This document shows, piece by piece, positions 42,701-56,381 of a DNA stretch of 64,000 nt. The notes under the pieces were generated by a model. The model had not been told where the DNA came from. It was given only the letters and a program-made list of their open reading frames with translations, and made no database searches. This DNA comes from Syngnathus acus (lineage: Eukaryota; Chordata; Actinopteri; Syngnathiformes; Syngnathidae): contig NC_051092.1 in the NCBI RefSeq assembly GCF_901709675.1, positions 934,491 through 998,490 on the forward strand, given 5' to 3'. The number at the start of each line of letters is the position of its first letter. Positions within the stretch are counted from its first letter, which is position 1. Position numbers and translations under genes: made by a program.

Positions 42701-45700
42701 GGTTACATGAGAGGGGTTAGGGTCGTTCAAAGAGGACACGAATTAGGGCAGGGCGTGTGTCTTCCTCCCTCCCTCCCTCCCTCCCCTCTGACCACAGCAG
42801 AGGCGCCCTTTGAATCGCTGTTGGCCTTTGAGAGGGTCTGCTCAGGGTGGAGTCGCAGCAGGATGGGAGCAATTACTGCTGCTCTGCATCCATTTAACCC
42901 CGTCGCCCTTTCGCAGCTCTGTTTACCCATTAGAATAGTAGCTGGTGTTATTATTGTTATTTTATTCTCAAAAGCCTCTCCTCTTAGTGTCACTCTCCGA
43001 GCCGGTCGGTCGGTCGGCCTCTTGCTTGTTGATGAGTTGCGACGGCTTATATAAGATTCAAAGTGCACCCATTGCTCTTGTTAAGAATTGACAAGGATTT
43101 TCACTTCAATGAAATGCTCTTACGGTAAAACAATATCTTGGCAGACTAACAACAAGCACATTTCACCTTGCTGTGAAATATTTCATTTTTTTTGCAGTCT
43201 TGTGCAAATTCCATCGACTTTCAAGCTACGGCTTCCAAAATGCAATCAGCTTGGCAGTATTGACCAGTCTGTCAAATGAAGTGCTGAGACCTCATTTCAT
43301 TAGAGCCAGCGAGCGAGCGAGCGGGCGAGCGGGGCTACAACAACACAAGGTCAAATGAAATTCTTTTACAAAGTGACGCTTGAGTGTGGTCAATTTTCCA
43401 ACCCAATAAAAAAAATGTAAAAAAAACTCCATACATTTGCATTCCATTCTGCACCTCAACCATTTAAACGTGTGCCATCATCATGCAGGTATCATATGAC
43501 GCTAACGAGCGACCCCTGAAATGACTTGAAGCCTAAAAAAACGGAACTAGTCGGTATTAAAACGCCACCTCCATTACAACCAATCCAGAGTGGAGTGAAC
43601 TCATTCCTCTGCGTGTCTACAGCGGAGAGGAGGGAAGAAAAAAAAAAAAAAAAAAACACTGTTGCAAGGAGAAAAGGGAGGAGAGGGGGGGCAGCAGTCT
43701 CTCATCCTGTGCCAAGGATTAGATTCCCCTCCGGCTATTAGTCTCTCCCAATGAACTGATGGGGGGGGGGACTTTACGGTCTTTGTATTGCGCTTGTAAC
43801 ATTTTGTGAGCTTTCCTTCGCACCTCGCCCCCCAACATACTTTACCTGTTTCGAGCTAAAGCAACAAGCTAAGCATGGTCCTCTTCCCCCTCCATTTCAA
43901 AGCACCCTGCCGGCAGGCAGACTAGAACCCTGAGCAGGCAACATTTGGGCTGGCGTCTGGGCTATCTCTGCCATCAAAGTCAGCTTTATCAGTCCGACAC
44001 GCCAACTGAAGCTGCTTTTATATGTCTATGGATCCGCCCCCCTCTTTCTCCCCGAGGTCTAGTGTGCGAGGGAAGGAAAGATTTGCGCTGCCGCAAAACA
44101 AGGCAAAAGTGAGAAACCCAATCCAGCAAAGCGAGTCACAATGGGAATACTTGACATTGTCATCCACTTCCTCTACATTTTTCCCGCCGTTGTGGGACGC
44201 GTCCCTCCAGGGAGGAAAAGCGCGGCGCCCTTCACGTAGCAGATAACGGACACGATCCATAAATGAGATCAATACATTTTAGAAAGGCTACAGAGTAAAA
44301 GCGTGGAGGGAAACCGCTGGCCGGGAAGGTGAAAGGACGGCGACGTGCTACTCATTTCCTCGGCGCTTCCTCTAAAGTGCCAAAGCCGTGACACACGAGG
44401 GAGTCGTGCGGTCGAGTCCTTCGGTGACCTTCGAAGCTGCGGAGGGGGGGAAGGTCGCGCCGTCAAGGCCCGCAGACGTGGAAGGGGGCAGGCCGCCGAG
44501 CACCCAAAGCAAAACAGTCAGCCGGCATCCTGCTGGGTGGCGGCGCTCTTTGACCTCCTCGCACAACCTTGGTGTGCGTGCGCTAGTGTTTGTTTGCGAG
44601 TATGTGAGGCAGATTTCAGCCATCAAGAGGACCCTGCACATTCCTCGGCTCACCCTCCCCCTCCTCCTTGGAGCTTCCTACTCTGGTTAGGACGTGGGGG
44701 GGGGGGGGGGTGTAACTTTTTTTCTTCTTGGAGAGTATGTTCAAAAAATCCAATTGAATGATCTTGTAGGTTTTTGGAAAGACTTTCCAAAGGCAGCACG
44801 GTTGAGTAGCGGTTAACGTATCGGCGTTGCGTCTGAGGTTGGGGGTTCAAATCTCAACTTCCTGAGCAGACTTGGAATGGATAGATGATTATCTCATTTT
44901 TCCACTAACACCGTGTTGTTTTCTTCATCTATTTAAAACTCTTGCCATTGATGAGACTCTTCCGGGCATGCCGCCGCCAGTCGTGGCCTTCAAAGTCCCA
45001 GACAAAACAAAACAAGGCTTTAACACTTAACACTAAAGACTTTGCTTACATCATCCCCCCCCCCCCCCAAAAAAAGATGACTCATGTGTTCAACGGGCAT
45101 AAAATAGCAGAAATTAACCTGCGGGAATCTTTGACCGATGTGTATGAAGGTTTTTTTTGGATTCCAGCGTGTGATGGACACTGGTAGTTGCAACTATTGA
45201 TCGGGCCCACTGGATCAGAGTCTGTGAGGCCAATGTGTTCTGTCAGGATAATGTGGCAACCCGAGTTTATGTTTCAATCACAACACTTGCCGGGCCTGTA
45301 ACACACACGACGGCTCCACCGTGAACATCCAGACACCAGCAGCTCCCCAAACACAGACAACAAGGCCCCCGCCCCTCCCCTCCCCTCCCCTTTCACTCCA
45401 TTCATTCACAACAAGAGAGACATCGATTAAAAATGCAGCAGTGAACATTTCCAATCAGCGGCGTGGCCCTTCCCTGTCAACATCTGCATCTGGAGTCTTG
45501 AAGCTAAAGGCAAGGGCAGGATTTCATTAAGAAAATGATGTGCTGGCAGTCACAAAGAGGGGAAGGAGGGGAAGTTGGAGCCAGACCTCTAATTTAAACC
45601 GTACCCTGAAATGCGACAGCCTGACTGCACGTACTCAAGCCACACAGCCAAGAGTGGAATAAAAGGCGCACGAAAGAAAAGACACGGATAATAAACATTT

Positions 45701-48700
45701 CAAACGTCAACAGATTTTTTTGATTTTTTTTTAACGACTCAAGGGCAGGGATAAAGTCAATAGGGATTTATTTACACGTGAGGATGTTTACACATTAAAA
45801 CTTTCAAGGGAATTTTACTAGTCGATGTTGTCAGAGGGCAAACACACACAAATGGACAAAAGTATTGGGACAATCCGTGTATTTAAATCCAGTTAGTTCG
45901 AACATGTGTTCAGACTCAGCTGTCTCAATACTTTTGTACACTGCTTATCCTGGTCAACAAAGGCCCGAGGTCATTAAGACTAAGCTGTTTTGTTTAGTTA
46001 TCAAAGAAATATTTCAGCTTGAAAAAAAAAAAAAGGATATCTATGTCGACTCTCGGTCCCGTGTTGGGTCACAGCCGTGCGAGAGATTTATGCCCGGCAG
46101 ATCAAGTTTACCATAATGAAGGAGAGAAAATCATGTTTCTCCAGTTACATGTGAACAGCCAGAGAAAATGAAGCGCTTTATTGTTCCTCTCTGTCCACAA
46201 TGAGCTTCTGTGCTTCCCCCTCTCGTTTGGAGATGTCGACTGACATGGGCCTCTGCGGCTAATCCGCACACAGCCACATTCTGGTGGCTCAAAGAATGCG
46301 CCGGCCGCTATTCTGAGTTTGAAAACGACGGACGGCTAGAGAGTGGGCCGCAACTGTCCGAGCTCCTCTGGGGAGGAAGGGAAACAAATCGGGAGTCTAT
46401 TTTCGCCAGCCATCGGACCACGGGGCCAAAATCATAGGCCGATGTCTGGATTTATAATTGTGGGCAAAAATGGTCAGAAAATAAAAACAGCCCTCACGAC
46501 TGGCCCGCCCGCCCGCCCGCCCGCCGCACGCACGTCTTTGCCAGGCAAGCACATTTACAGTGGCGGCTCAAAAAAGGGACCATTGTTCCCCCCACTCTCA
46601 GCCTTGAGAGGAGGCAGGCAGCACACTAAAACACTAAACTAACAGTTGGACATTCCATACATTTTTAATGGCATGGCACGCTCCTTATTTGTTGCCGTAA
46701 CCTCCTGCCCCCCCCCGGACGGAGCTGAATGAATGGCGCCATTGCCGACGCGCTGCCGTGTGAAGCCGGAGAAGATGGCAGCGGAAACCCTCTGCACCAT
46801 TAGGTCACTTGCTAGGATTTAAAAAAAAAGAAAATGGGGCAGAAGCCTTCTCAGAACCCTCGGTTGCTTCGACACTGTACACACAAACACACGCACGCAC
46901 CTCATTCTGTCGGAACACAGCGCACTGTGTTACCTTGACTGACATGCATGGTGCCGGGAGATTAGCCCGAGAGTCACGCATGAGGTTTTTTGATTAATCT
47001 TTATCTGTGAGCCCTTTAGAAGTTAGTCAAACAGCCGACAGCGCTGGCACCATACTGGCTGGCCAAAAAAGACAGATAAATACTCAGCCCGCATGCTTCT
47101 CTCTCCTCGTGGCGCGTAAAAGAGTTTTAGGCGGCGTCGAGGACTGCTTTCGATTAGCGCTGCGGCCGGCGCGCTATTATGCGCGTGCACGGGCAACATT
47201 CTGAGGAGGACTTTTTTTTCCAAATGCCATTTGTTTTATTCCTGTAAAGATCCTATATATAACTACAATGTGGCTCAGTTTAGCACGGAACTTCAACAAA
47301 GCTGAATTGTGAGCGAAAGGGACAAACGTGTGACGCAGTCGCAGTCTGTCCAATTGTTTGTTCGCTAGCCGGCAATTTCCCCAGACTTGTAGTGCCATTA
47401 TATAATTGCTCGTGTGTCATGCCAGTGTGGCCATGACAATAAATGCGGGCTGGAGTTGGGATGACCTGTTTTTTTTCTCCCTCAATATTGCGATTTAATG
47501 TGATTATTTTTTTTTCTAATGAATGTTTTTAATCAACACAATAAAATCATCTCTTCTACAAAAAAACAACATATACAATAACTGTCAATGTCAGACGTAT
47601 CGGTGACTGGTATCGGAAGCCTCTGCGAGTACCCGATACTTAAAAATAAGGCATCGGTACTCGCTCATCCATCTTTACTACGACTACCGCAAGGGGAAGA
47701 GCACAAAATGTGCCTTCTTCCCCAAACAAAGCGTGCCTTGTAATAAGCAGACACACGACGCCATCAGTTTTGTCGGAATCATAAGTGAGTGGCGCGCCGC
47801 GCCGCTCTGATGCCACGCTAATTACGGGGCAGGCACGGCTCTCGCCATCTTGCCGACACACCCCGCCGCAGGGAAGGACAAACCAGATGAGAGATTAGGG
47901 TGCTAAACGGTCCCATGGTGAGTTGGGCTGGACTGAAGCGGACTTCTCAACTCGGACAGCTCATAAAAAACGGTTTTAAAAATAGGTCAATGTTTACTTG
48001 GCCTTATGTCTACACAACTTAAAGGACAAAAATGGATACGTCTTAATCTAAAGGCCAGATGGCGTTTTTTTTTTTTTTTTTTTAAACAATCTAGTCTGCA
48101 ATCAAGCCACAAACAATCAAAACAACTACAAACGTGCACACACACGCCCCTGCGTACACAACAACGGGACGGACGGGGGCATGCCGATGAACCGTCGCCG
48201 AGGACATCGAGCGGCCTCCGAGAGGAAAAGTTGAAAGTGGATTTCTGATCACGGTCTAACAATGCTGAGAAAGGGAAAATGAAAAATGTGCTTATCGCTC
48301 TTATCAATGGCTGGTTTCTGTGTGTGTATGCGCCTGTTACGTAAGAGGAAACGGAAACCGGCCTCCCAGGACAGGAACAGATACTTGAGACGGGAATTGT
48401 GGCTTTACACGGCCACGCAGAGAATAGAGCAAGGGACCCCTCAGGATGTGAAGCACCGAGCTGGACGCGACAAACGGGGTGACCGGAGCCCCTACAAGAG
48501 CGCCCCACGTACGTATCGACGGGCTCTCCAACATTCCTCAGGCTCCCCCCGCCGTCAGAGTGGCGCTCCGCCTCCTCGCTACTGCTGCAAAACCCAGGCC
48601 GCTTTTTTAAAGCAGGATGTTTGTCCGAGGACTCCTTCCCCTCAAATAAACAAGCCGCAAAACCTGATTTCAGGGGGCATGGGTGGAAGCACTCCAGTCA

Positions 48701-51700
48701 CATTATTTCCACATCCCGTATCCTGGAGCGTCGCCGGCCGCTCCTGAGGGAGTGTGGGCGGCCGGGCGCTGGGACCGACGGACGGACGGGGCTGGGAAAG
48801 ACTCGGGTCTGCGGTGGAAACCCGAGCATATGTGCCAGGCTGGCCAAAGATGAGCCCAAACTACAAGGTGCCGATGAAATCCTGGCAGCGACATCCCTTG
48901 TTTGGCCGCGAAAATGTCGAACTCGTTGGGTCCATGCACAATTTGTCTTTGCACGATGGGCGACCAGAGTTTGACACCACTGGGCTAGCATATTCCGCAG
49001 AGAGCGAAACAATTACTGCAGGGGGGCTTTTGATAACCGATGACCTCTAGTAAGCGGTCATTCCAGGGAAGGGGGCATGACATTTTTCCCTTTCTTCAGT
49101 CCAGCTTTCCTACACTGGCAGGAAGGGGAAGATCAGCGATTGGGGTCACTTTGCACTGCAAATGCGAGGGAGCCCTTGCAATCACACCGGCGTGACCGAC
49201 TGCTATGTTGACAAATTGTGTCTTGATGGGGCACGCAACCTGTGTTGACGCAAGAATGCAGGCAGACTGGAGCCGCGATATTACAGCAGTCTCAACGGGT
49301 TGCATCATTCATTGATCGTAAACATGGTCTGCTATTGCAGGAAAGCAATGTTGGCGCGTCTACAAACAAACGCACGCATGTGTTTTCAGACGTACTGGTT
49401 CAGTACTTATTGACAGATAACTTTGGATATAAAAACTTTCAAGTAACGTCATTGCGCAAAACGACTTTGATTGATGAATATTATGATTCGCCGATGCATA
49501 ACACCGCAACGCCAACTACTGGCGAGGAGGACTTATTCTATGCCAGATTCTTTTTTTTATTTATTTTTTTTACCATAAGTGTCATGAGCTGGTATCAGAA
49601 GCCTAAATATCCGATATGAAGACCAAAAAACATTTAAAAGAGATCTTTTAAAGCCCTCGTTTTGAAAAGTACAATTACTGCAAATGTATTTGTTTGTTGG
49701 CTGTGCGCCTTTAAGGGGCGTGGCCTAGTGAGATTCATTCTGGATGTGAGCAACTGTGGCTTTCGTTGCCCACATGCAAAGGCATGATGGAAACTTAACA
49801 GCTCCATTTTATGATTTCATTGAGTCGACATGCATTGTCGTAACAATGCACTTCCACATCATGTATTACTTGCCAGGGAATTGTCTTTGAGCAGGCCAAT
49901 TCCAGCTGGTGAAATCAAGTTTTCCCTGAATGAGAGAGTCGTAGTCAAGTCAATATGAAGGGAGACAGCGGCCCTCAGACAGTCATACAGGAAGCAATGA
50001 GGCCTGCTTCAAAGGCCTTCACTCCGACGTGCACACGACGAGTCCCGGGCGCTGAGGAAACAGGTGTGCGGCGGGCGGGCGGGCGGCTGGGCACGCTGGG
50101 AGGGCAGCGCAGTCCAAGGCGCACACACACGCATAGCATACTTTGCGTGCACAGGCTCCCAAGTTGGCCTGACGTAAACAGACATCCCAGCAGAGTGTCT
50201 GGTGAAGGCTGTCTTTCTCCCACAGCCATGTTGAAATAAAAGGCTGAGAATGGTCCAGATGGCCATGAGCACATATTAGCTAAAGATAGCAGCGAAAGCC
50301 GGCCATATTGATAATGGCCGCTGGCTCTTTCATGCTTATACACGCCAGCAGAAAAGAACGATTGAGAATGGCGCCAATGATTTGTATTGAAACGACATCA
50401 AATGCTTTGGAACTACTCCGAACAGAAGCGTTACCAATGCGACCATTTTGAACGTGCAACCCAGAAGAATGCGCATTGATCATTTGCGCGAGCCCGGGGC
50501 TGCATGCTGGGTTTGATTATTCCACACATGACACCCCACCCACCCGTGTTTACTTGTTCTTCTGACGGGGTTAGGAGTCCGGCTCCCATTCGCACACCAG
50601 GCAGGCAGGCCGGCACGCTCGTGAGCTGAGCTGCTGGATCGCGATTTCCAGGTCAGCAACACGCTAAATGTACGATGACAATTTGCACCACCTCGGAGTG
50701 AGTCCAGCTGCGCTACGGACAAAAAGATGGGCAAGTCTGCGGAGACACCAGCTTCTGGTCCACCCGAGTGCGGCCGGCCGGCGGCAACACAGGAGGAAGA
50801 AACCCAAGCCTCGCATGTCTCGAACCTCCCTGCTCCACCACCACAGTCTCACAGGAATTGTGGTGCACGCTCTGACAAGCCCCTCATTTGTTGACTCAGG
50901 GAGTGTCGCCGCACTGGGTGGTGAGTGACAGCCGTCTAGCAGGGGAGCAGCCTCTCAGACGGAACGGCTCGGCAGCCTCCGAGCGCTCGCTCGCTCGCTA
51001 GCAAATGAGGCCCGCTACGTCCTCCCTGGTTTCCGTGATGCCGGCCGGTGTGGCTGCGAGGCCACCAGAAAGCCGTGTTTCATTTCAAATGAGAGGACAG
51101 TCTGTCTGTTTCGACTCACTTCCTTTGGCGCCTCGCTTCCACGGCAGCCACGCATGTGCGCAAGTTATGCGTGCGTGCGTGTGTTCCTGAATGAGCCCGG
51201 ATCTTATTACGCTTTTATCCCACTCAAATATTTCTGAAAGGAAAACAGAGGGTGGGGAGGCCCGCCCGCCCACCCGCCCGCCCGCCCGCACGCCCTGCGG
51301 AAGCGCTACTTACAATGAAACCTTTATCTGAGCAGCTCTGGCTCTTAATAGCTTTTAATGAGAAGGAATAAAACACAAGGCCAAAATGAAACCTGGTCAG
51401 TTTGTGCATTCATTCAGACGTGCTCGACAGCCGCGCTAAATACAGGACTGACCTGTTGTCAAGGTGCTTGTGTGAGGAACTACCTTTTTTTTTTTTTTAC
51501 TATATACAAACAAACTGGTGGAAAGCACTTATTATATTCACACCAAAAAGTTAGAATATTTTTTTGTAATGGTCCATAATTTGTATAGCCAAAATCATGC
51601 GACATCCAAAAGTGGGTCTCTCGCAAAAATTCTTTTCTTTATAAATATGAAAGGCTCATAATGATTTTCTAAAACGGAAAAAACACAAAAACCACACATA

Positions 51701-54700
51701 CTTAGAAATGTACTACAGTCACGAAAAGCAACCAAATCAATTCCTCCTTGTCCAAATCCGATCCTGATTTTTGTTTCTCTCTCCTTATTTGGAGACTGAC
51801 GACAATTGGACGAGCACACCCACCTGAGAATTCCCCCAGAGTGACGTTGGGTGAGCCGGCCGCCTCGGTTTCAGTGTAAGACAATGTGGAGTCTGACAGG
51901 TCTGCAGGGAAAGGAAAGAGGAATTAGCCTCCTCATTAGGTGCATCAGGCTCCCTGCAATGTTGCTACAGGCCTTCTTCTCCTGCTCCTATTCATCATTG
52001 CTAGTGTCAATATCATGTTCCCCATCCACTAAAGACTATTAGTTTCATCCCATAATAGATAACAGCGCAGGCTCACTAACAGGCTTTAACTGATGACATC
52101 TCCCTCCCTCCCTCCCTCCAAGTGCTTCCAGAACGCTCAGCTGGTGTCGTGCTAGCCGGCCCGGCAGCCAGGCGGCACTCGCTATTAAGGACACTTTTTT
52201 TTTTTTTGGAGTGAAAAATGGATACGTCACTGGATCCCAACCAGCAGGAGGAGACTGAGCCAGGATGTTTCCGTTAAAGCCGGTATTGAAAGAACTTCAC
52301 TAAGTTGTTGTCGAGAAAGGCTTGGAAGTTCGAGACGTGGCATGTGAAACTGAGATTAGGAGTGCGGCTTACCCAGTGGCTTGTGTTCTTCATTAGGGGA
52401 CAGCCTTGAATATGGAGGTGGGGGTGACTCTGCAAAATTCAAGATATGGTGTTAAAATATATACATTACAGCACAAGAAAAAAGGAAATGATATTCAAAA
52501 TCAGCAAAAAATAAGGCCGATTTTTCCCTTGTTGTCAATTAAATACAAAAGTAAAAAGTCATGTAAATAAATGTTCTGGCCCAAATGTATGTCTTTATTG
52601 TTTGGACCAAAAAATAGGTTATTTAATTCATTATATATGTGTCTGTATTATTTTATTAATCGGTATACAAAGTATACATTACGCTGATAAGAAAGGTTAC
52701 GTGAACATTACACACAACAAATGATTATTATTGTGGGACAAACTCTAAGCTGCAAGACAAGCTACATCTTGATCCAAAACTCTTGGAGCGCCAATCCACT
52801 CATACAATACGACTTGATTTATATTGCGCATTTCGCCTACGTCGAAACATAAACTTACAAAAAGCATGCTACTTTCTGACAAGGATGGTTTCATCTTTTG
52901 TCACAAAGACAAATGAGGAGAGGAAAGTTATGTGCGTTTGCTCCAGGGGAAAAGGAGCAAGGAGAAAAGCATAAGAGCGGCGAGTCCTTTAAGAGTGGCG
53001 GCAGTAATTGCCAGGATCTGAGCAGCTCAGTCACTCACACACAGACACAGCGAGTCGCTCTGGCGCCAGCAGTATGCAAACTTTATATTATCACCACTCC
53101 TCCACCTAAATAGCACGAGGGGACCTCTTAGGACAAAAGGGCTTTTAAAGGCGCAACTTGAAACGGAGCTCATTTGAAATGTACAATGCCCGACCAAATA
53201 AAAGACGGCGGGATTCCCACAACAAATTTCAGTTTGGACTCCGAATTTCACCTATCTTACGTTAGCGTTTCCGAACAATGCCCGAGCCGGTGATTAAGAT
53301 CTCCATTCAAAGCTTGGGCCTTGAATAGCATGAAAGAAATACCATCGCTATCGGGCCACGCGTGGGTGCATGTGAGCTATGTCTACTACGAGCCGGGGTC
53401 CGACCTGAAATGTGTCGTGTGAAGTCCCGTCTCCCATTTTTAGAAGGGAGCAAGCAACACGGGAGGAAAGACATTCCCGTCTTCCGAAAAAACAACAACA
53501 CCCAATCGTGTCTTTGCGTGCACAACACGGGAGTTGCTTTTAATTTGATATTGTTGCGCGCATGCCTTTGACGAGCCGAAAGCAGCCAGCTGGCTTGTAA
53601 ACATGGATGTTATGGAAAATCCACCTCCTGCGCCAGAGAGGAGACAGAAATACCGACACTCGCGCATCTTTGCACATGATAGTGTGCGTTGTCATGGCGT
53701 CGCCGGGGGTCAAGTGGCCCCGTGTTGGGGGTTTAGCCAAACTGCAGTCTTGCCCGCTGCCTGATGTTTAATGTTTGCAATCAGTCAAGGAGCCCCACGA
53801 CATCCGTACAATAGCCCCAAGTTCGCTTCGTTACAATTATGACGACAATTATGGGTGTTCAATGGAATCCGCTTCAATGATACTTGGGGAAATATTTAGA
53901 TTCAACTTCCAAACTGTTTTAGACACTCTGAAGTCATGTGCGAGACATTAGTGAATGGTTGCAGTGAAAACGTTTTTTTTTTCTTTTTTTCCTGAAAGAG
54001 GCAAACACACGGCGTCATTGTCAGGCCAATATGTCACAGGCCGGCGTGAGTGATGCTCTGCTATATAGACTGAGAAATCCTTTTTTCATGGCAGTATACA
54101 AGTTCATGGAGCGTTCACATTAGCCGGGAGGGAGAGGATGAAAATCTGTATGAGTCGAGCAACTTTACACCTGGGAATATGGGAGAAATGACCAATTTCA
54201 TTCTTCTTGTTCACTTTGGGCAATGATGTGATTAGAATTGTCGGGAGTGCCTCGGTTAGCCATCTAAATGGTCATATAAAGCAAGTTTAAGGAATCGAGA
54301 AAGATTAGGAGCAGTTATTTTGTATTTACTGATAATTAGAGATTGTCTGCCAAAAGATTCCCAACCAGTGTGCCACACGAAATGCTCCAATTTTTTTTAA
54401 TGACAAATAATGTATCTTGGTTAATGCCATTTTTTTTTTCTGCGATTTTTTTTCAACTGTAAATATTCCTTGGCTCAATAATTTGGCTTTAGATCAATAG
54501 TTCTTTACTGCTCATGGGCTCCCTCTAGTGGTGCACAATAGCATCACTGAATCAAATGTTCAAACTGCGTAAATATGACATACACTTCAATAATATATTT
54601 TTTTTGGACAGGTTAGTTGTATTTAATCTTCTGGGGTTGTTTTTCAAACATTGACATGCTTGGTGACTGAGTCGCTTTGATTTAAGGTAGTCAAACGGTG

Positions 54701-55605
54701 CTAACAAGACTTTGTAGGGACTAAAACCCAGCGTCTTGTTTTTTGATGAACACCTAGGCCTACTAGGCTACTGTATTTAAGTATCGGCGGCATTTCAGTG
54801 GTTTGAGAAGAACTTTTTTCGAAGGTGGTACGGTGGGGTTCTTACCTGGCCCACAGAGGCGGCTGTAGTGATAAGGATTGCAGCATACAGTCGGACTGTC
54901 CGGGCCCCAACAGCTCTTACACTCACAGAGCGGTTTGAGCTGGGCCGGGTGCTGGAGGTCGGACCAGCGGTACAGTTTACACACCAGCAGCTGCGGGGGA
55001 GCCACAAAGCCGCCCAGCTTCAGCTCAGTCCGGGACACCAGCACACAGTCGCTGGGGAGGCCGCCTTTGGACTCCACCGCTTCCAGTAAAGTATCCAGCG
55101 CCTTCTCCTTGAGCTTTTTCAAAAGCGAGTGCGTGGCCGACTTGAGTTCTTGCTCGTGCAAGGTGCGCGGCATGGCCTCCTGGCCGGCCTCGGGGGTTCC
55201 GGCGTCCCTCTGGCCGAGGCCCCTGAAGGCCAAGTGGCACGACCCGGGGGGGTCCCTGCTACCCGGGGCCGCCTCCGGAGCCCTGAGCTCGGAGTGGTCC
55301 CGCTCTTTAAATAAGCAGCACGTCACCGTCCTGGAGTCGCTGTCCTGCGCGGAGCGGGGACCCCGTTGGTCCTGCACGCACCCAGCGTCCCCATCTTGGT
55401 CCACCGCCTCCACGGGGCCCCCGGCGTTCCCGCTGGGGGTCACCGGTCGGAACTCCGTTTTGGGAATCTTCTGCGGGTTGTTTGCGAACACATCGTCCCT
55501 GCACCCCTCGCTAGTTTGGCCATTTCCATCGTCCCCCTCTTTATCTGGAATCAAACGGCTTCTCCAGAGTCGCCGCACAAGACCTGAGCGTTTCGTCCTG
55601 AACAT
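39792..55605 (-). CDS. smad6: SMAD family member 6 (inhibitory SMAD), 4 coding exons, complete
   Basis: Coding exons in transcript order are 55605-54846, 52429-52373, 51901-51824 and 40327-39792 (stop). Phases agree and give 476 aa (human 496). An in-frame TAG at 55620-55618 supports the ATG. The protein starts [17 protein letters not shown], then has a divergent acidic segment and [11 protein letters not shown] (93-103), diagnostic of Smad6. The degenerate MH1 (about 150-253) includes [20 protein letters not shown] and [12 protein letters not shown]. The PY motif PPPPY (256-260) binds Smurf-type ligases. LSYTETEA lies in exon 3. The MH2 domain (about 312-476) has [31 protein letters not shown] and a C-terminus [13 protein letters not shown] without the SSXS phospho-tail. 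Smad6 binds activated BMP type I receptors and competes with Smad4 for Smad1, damping BMP signalling. Intron 3 is 11.5 kb; introns 1 and 2 are 2.4 and 0.5 kb. Exons 1 and 4 are strongly GC-rich. Smad7 was excluded. The a/b paralogue is unresolved. Confidence 0.98.
44791..44880 (+). repeat. tRNA-like SINE/dispersed repeat fragment
   Basis: The text 'ggcagcacggttgagtagcg' and 'gttaacgtatcggcg', followed by 'gggggttcaaatctc', has an A-box-like word and a clear B-box (GGTTCAAATC) at tRNA-like spacing. It matches the common fish element beginning GGCAGCACGGTGG. It lacks the pairing needed for a functional tRNA. Confidence 0.65.
45853..45940. mobile_element. Short palindromic MITE (88 bp)
   Basis: The ends are a 20-bp inverted repeat with two mismatches: 'tggacaaaagtattgggaca' at 45853-45872 against the complement of 45921-45940. 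This is the 'acaaaagtattgggaca' family common in fish. The interior is 48 bp with no coding. A related half-copy ('gtgtcccaatacttatgg') is near 37003-37020. Confidence 0.7.
47585..47672. repeat. 'ggtatcgg / gagtacccgatac' repeat fragment
   Basis: The text 'tatcggtgactggtatcgg', 'gcgagtacccgatac' and 'catcggtactcgctcatcc' shares themes with 4584-4685 and 49585-49615 in the same window, showing a dispersed repeat of unknown class. Confidence 0.55.
52430..54845 (-). other. smad6: smad6 intron 1
   Basis: This 2.4-kb intron starts GTAAG directly after the MH1 codons and ends TTTGCAG before the PY-motif exon. It holds no supported gene. It contains AT-rich segments and a CTCF-like motif on the minus strand at 54518-54531 (CCACTAGAGGGAGC, one mismatch). 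Confidence 0.7.
54518..54531 (-). promoter_or_regulatory. CTCF-like motif in smad6 intron 1
   Basis: CCACTAGAGGGAGC on the minus strand is one mismatch from the CTCF core consensus, close to the 5' splice site of intron 1. Confidence 0.3.
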
Positions 55606-56266
55606 ACGACAACTTGACTATCTATTAGGGTTGGGGGGTGGGAGGGAGGCTTACTCGTGTACGGCTGTCCCAACGTTGCGCACACTCGACATGAAGAAGT
55701 GAGCGAAAGGCCGTGCAAGGCATGCGCAGCCGACCGACGACCGCTGCTGTCCAAGCGGCAACATTAGACGCGCGACGCACTGCTTGCGTCTACGCGCAAG
55801 AGAAGAACATTAGCGACCATACCGTGCACAAATGCAGCCAGATGAAAAGCGTCTCGTCGGATTCTTTACAAGTCAGCTACGAAAAAAAACGCGGAGGTCC
55901 ATCATTGAGGGGGGGCAAGGAGAAAAGAAAAGTAGCACCGCCAAGCTCCAAAATGCAGACTCGAAAGTTTGCCACTTTGGTTTGTTTGTTACACGCCGAG
56001 CGCGGAAGCCACGATTAAATCCCAAAACGACGACGCACGGGGTATTAACATCCTCGTCCTCTTGAGACGTCACTGCTTCTCTTCTCTTTTGTTTTTTTTT
56101 ACAATCCCAACAATGGATCCATGCGAGCGGACGCCAAGTAGAGAAGCGATCCCGGGGAGCAAGAAGCGCATTCCTGCTTCTCTCTTCAGAAGTCCAAGCA
56201 AACTGCAAGCAAGCCAGCTCGCTTTCTTTCCCTGTTTCTCTCCTTTTCACTCCCCCCTTTCCTTTC

Positions 56267-56330
56267 CTCTCTCTCGCTCTCTCTCTCTCTCGCTCACACG
56301 TACACACACACACGCACGCACACACACGCG
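56267..56330. repeat. Compound (CT)n(CA)n microsatellite in the smad6 promoter
   Basis: About ten CT units with a few CG interruptions are followed by about ten CA units with CG interruptions. Confidence 0.95.
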
Positions 56331-56381
56331 GGGCCCCCGAGGAGAGCGCTGGAGCCATTGGCTGACTACCATCATGTGCTA

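Larger units (their letters stand above)
40328..51823 (-). other. smad6: smad6 intron 3 (11.5 kb) and its contents
   Basis: The intron is bounded by GTGGGT (51823 side) and TTTGCAG (40328 side). No nested gene is supported. It contains (CCCG)n tracts near 46500-46523 and 51262-51290, (CCCT)n near 42765-42785, poly-A runs near 43638-43656 and 46021-46033, poly-G/C runs near 37210-type length at 44697-44710 and 45055-45068, a tRNA-like SINE fragment, a small MITE and the recurrent 'ggtatc' repeat theme. Confidence 0.7.

Noticed and set aside
44791-44880. Functional tRNA gene
   Set aside because: It has box-like words but cannot form the acceptor and anticodon stems; it fits a dispersed repeat better.
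47987-48508. 173-codon minus-strand frame in smad6 intron 3
   Set aside because: It is low-complexity in part (poly-Lys from poly-T), matches no family and is explained by chance in GC-rich DNA.
39792-55605. Identification as Smad7
   Set aside because: [11 protein letters not shown] in the N-terminus and the LEILLNNHR end are Smad6-like; Smad7 ends in a different short motif.
54878-55702. 274-codon open frame antisense to smad6 exon 1
   Set aside because: It mirrors the GC-rich smad6 exon on the other strand, resembles no protein and has no splice or promoter support.
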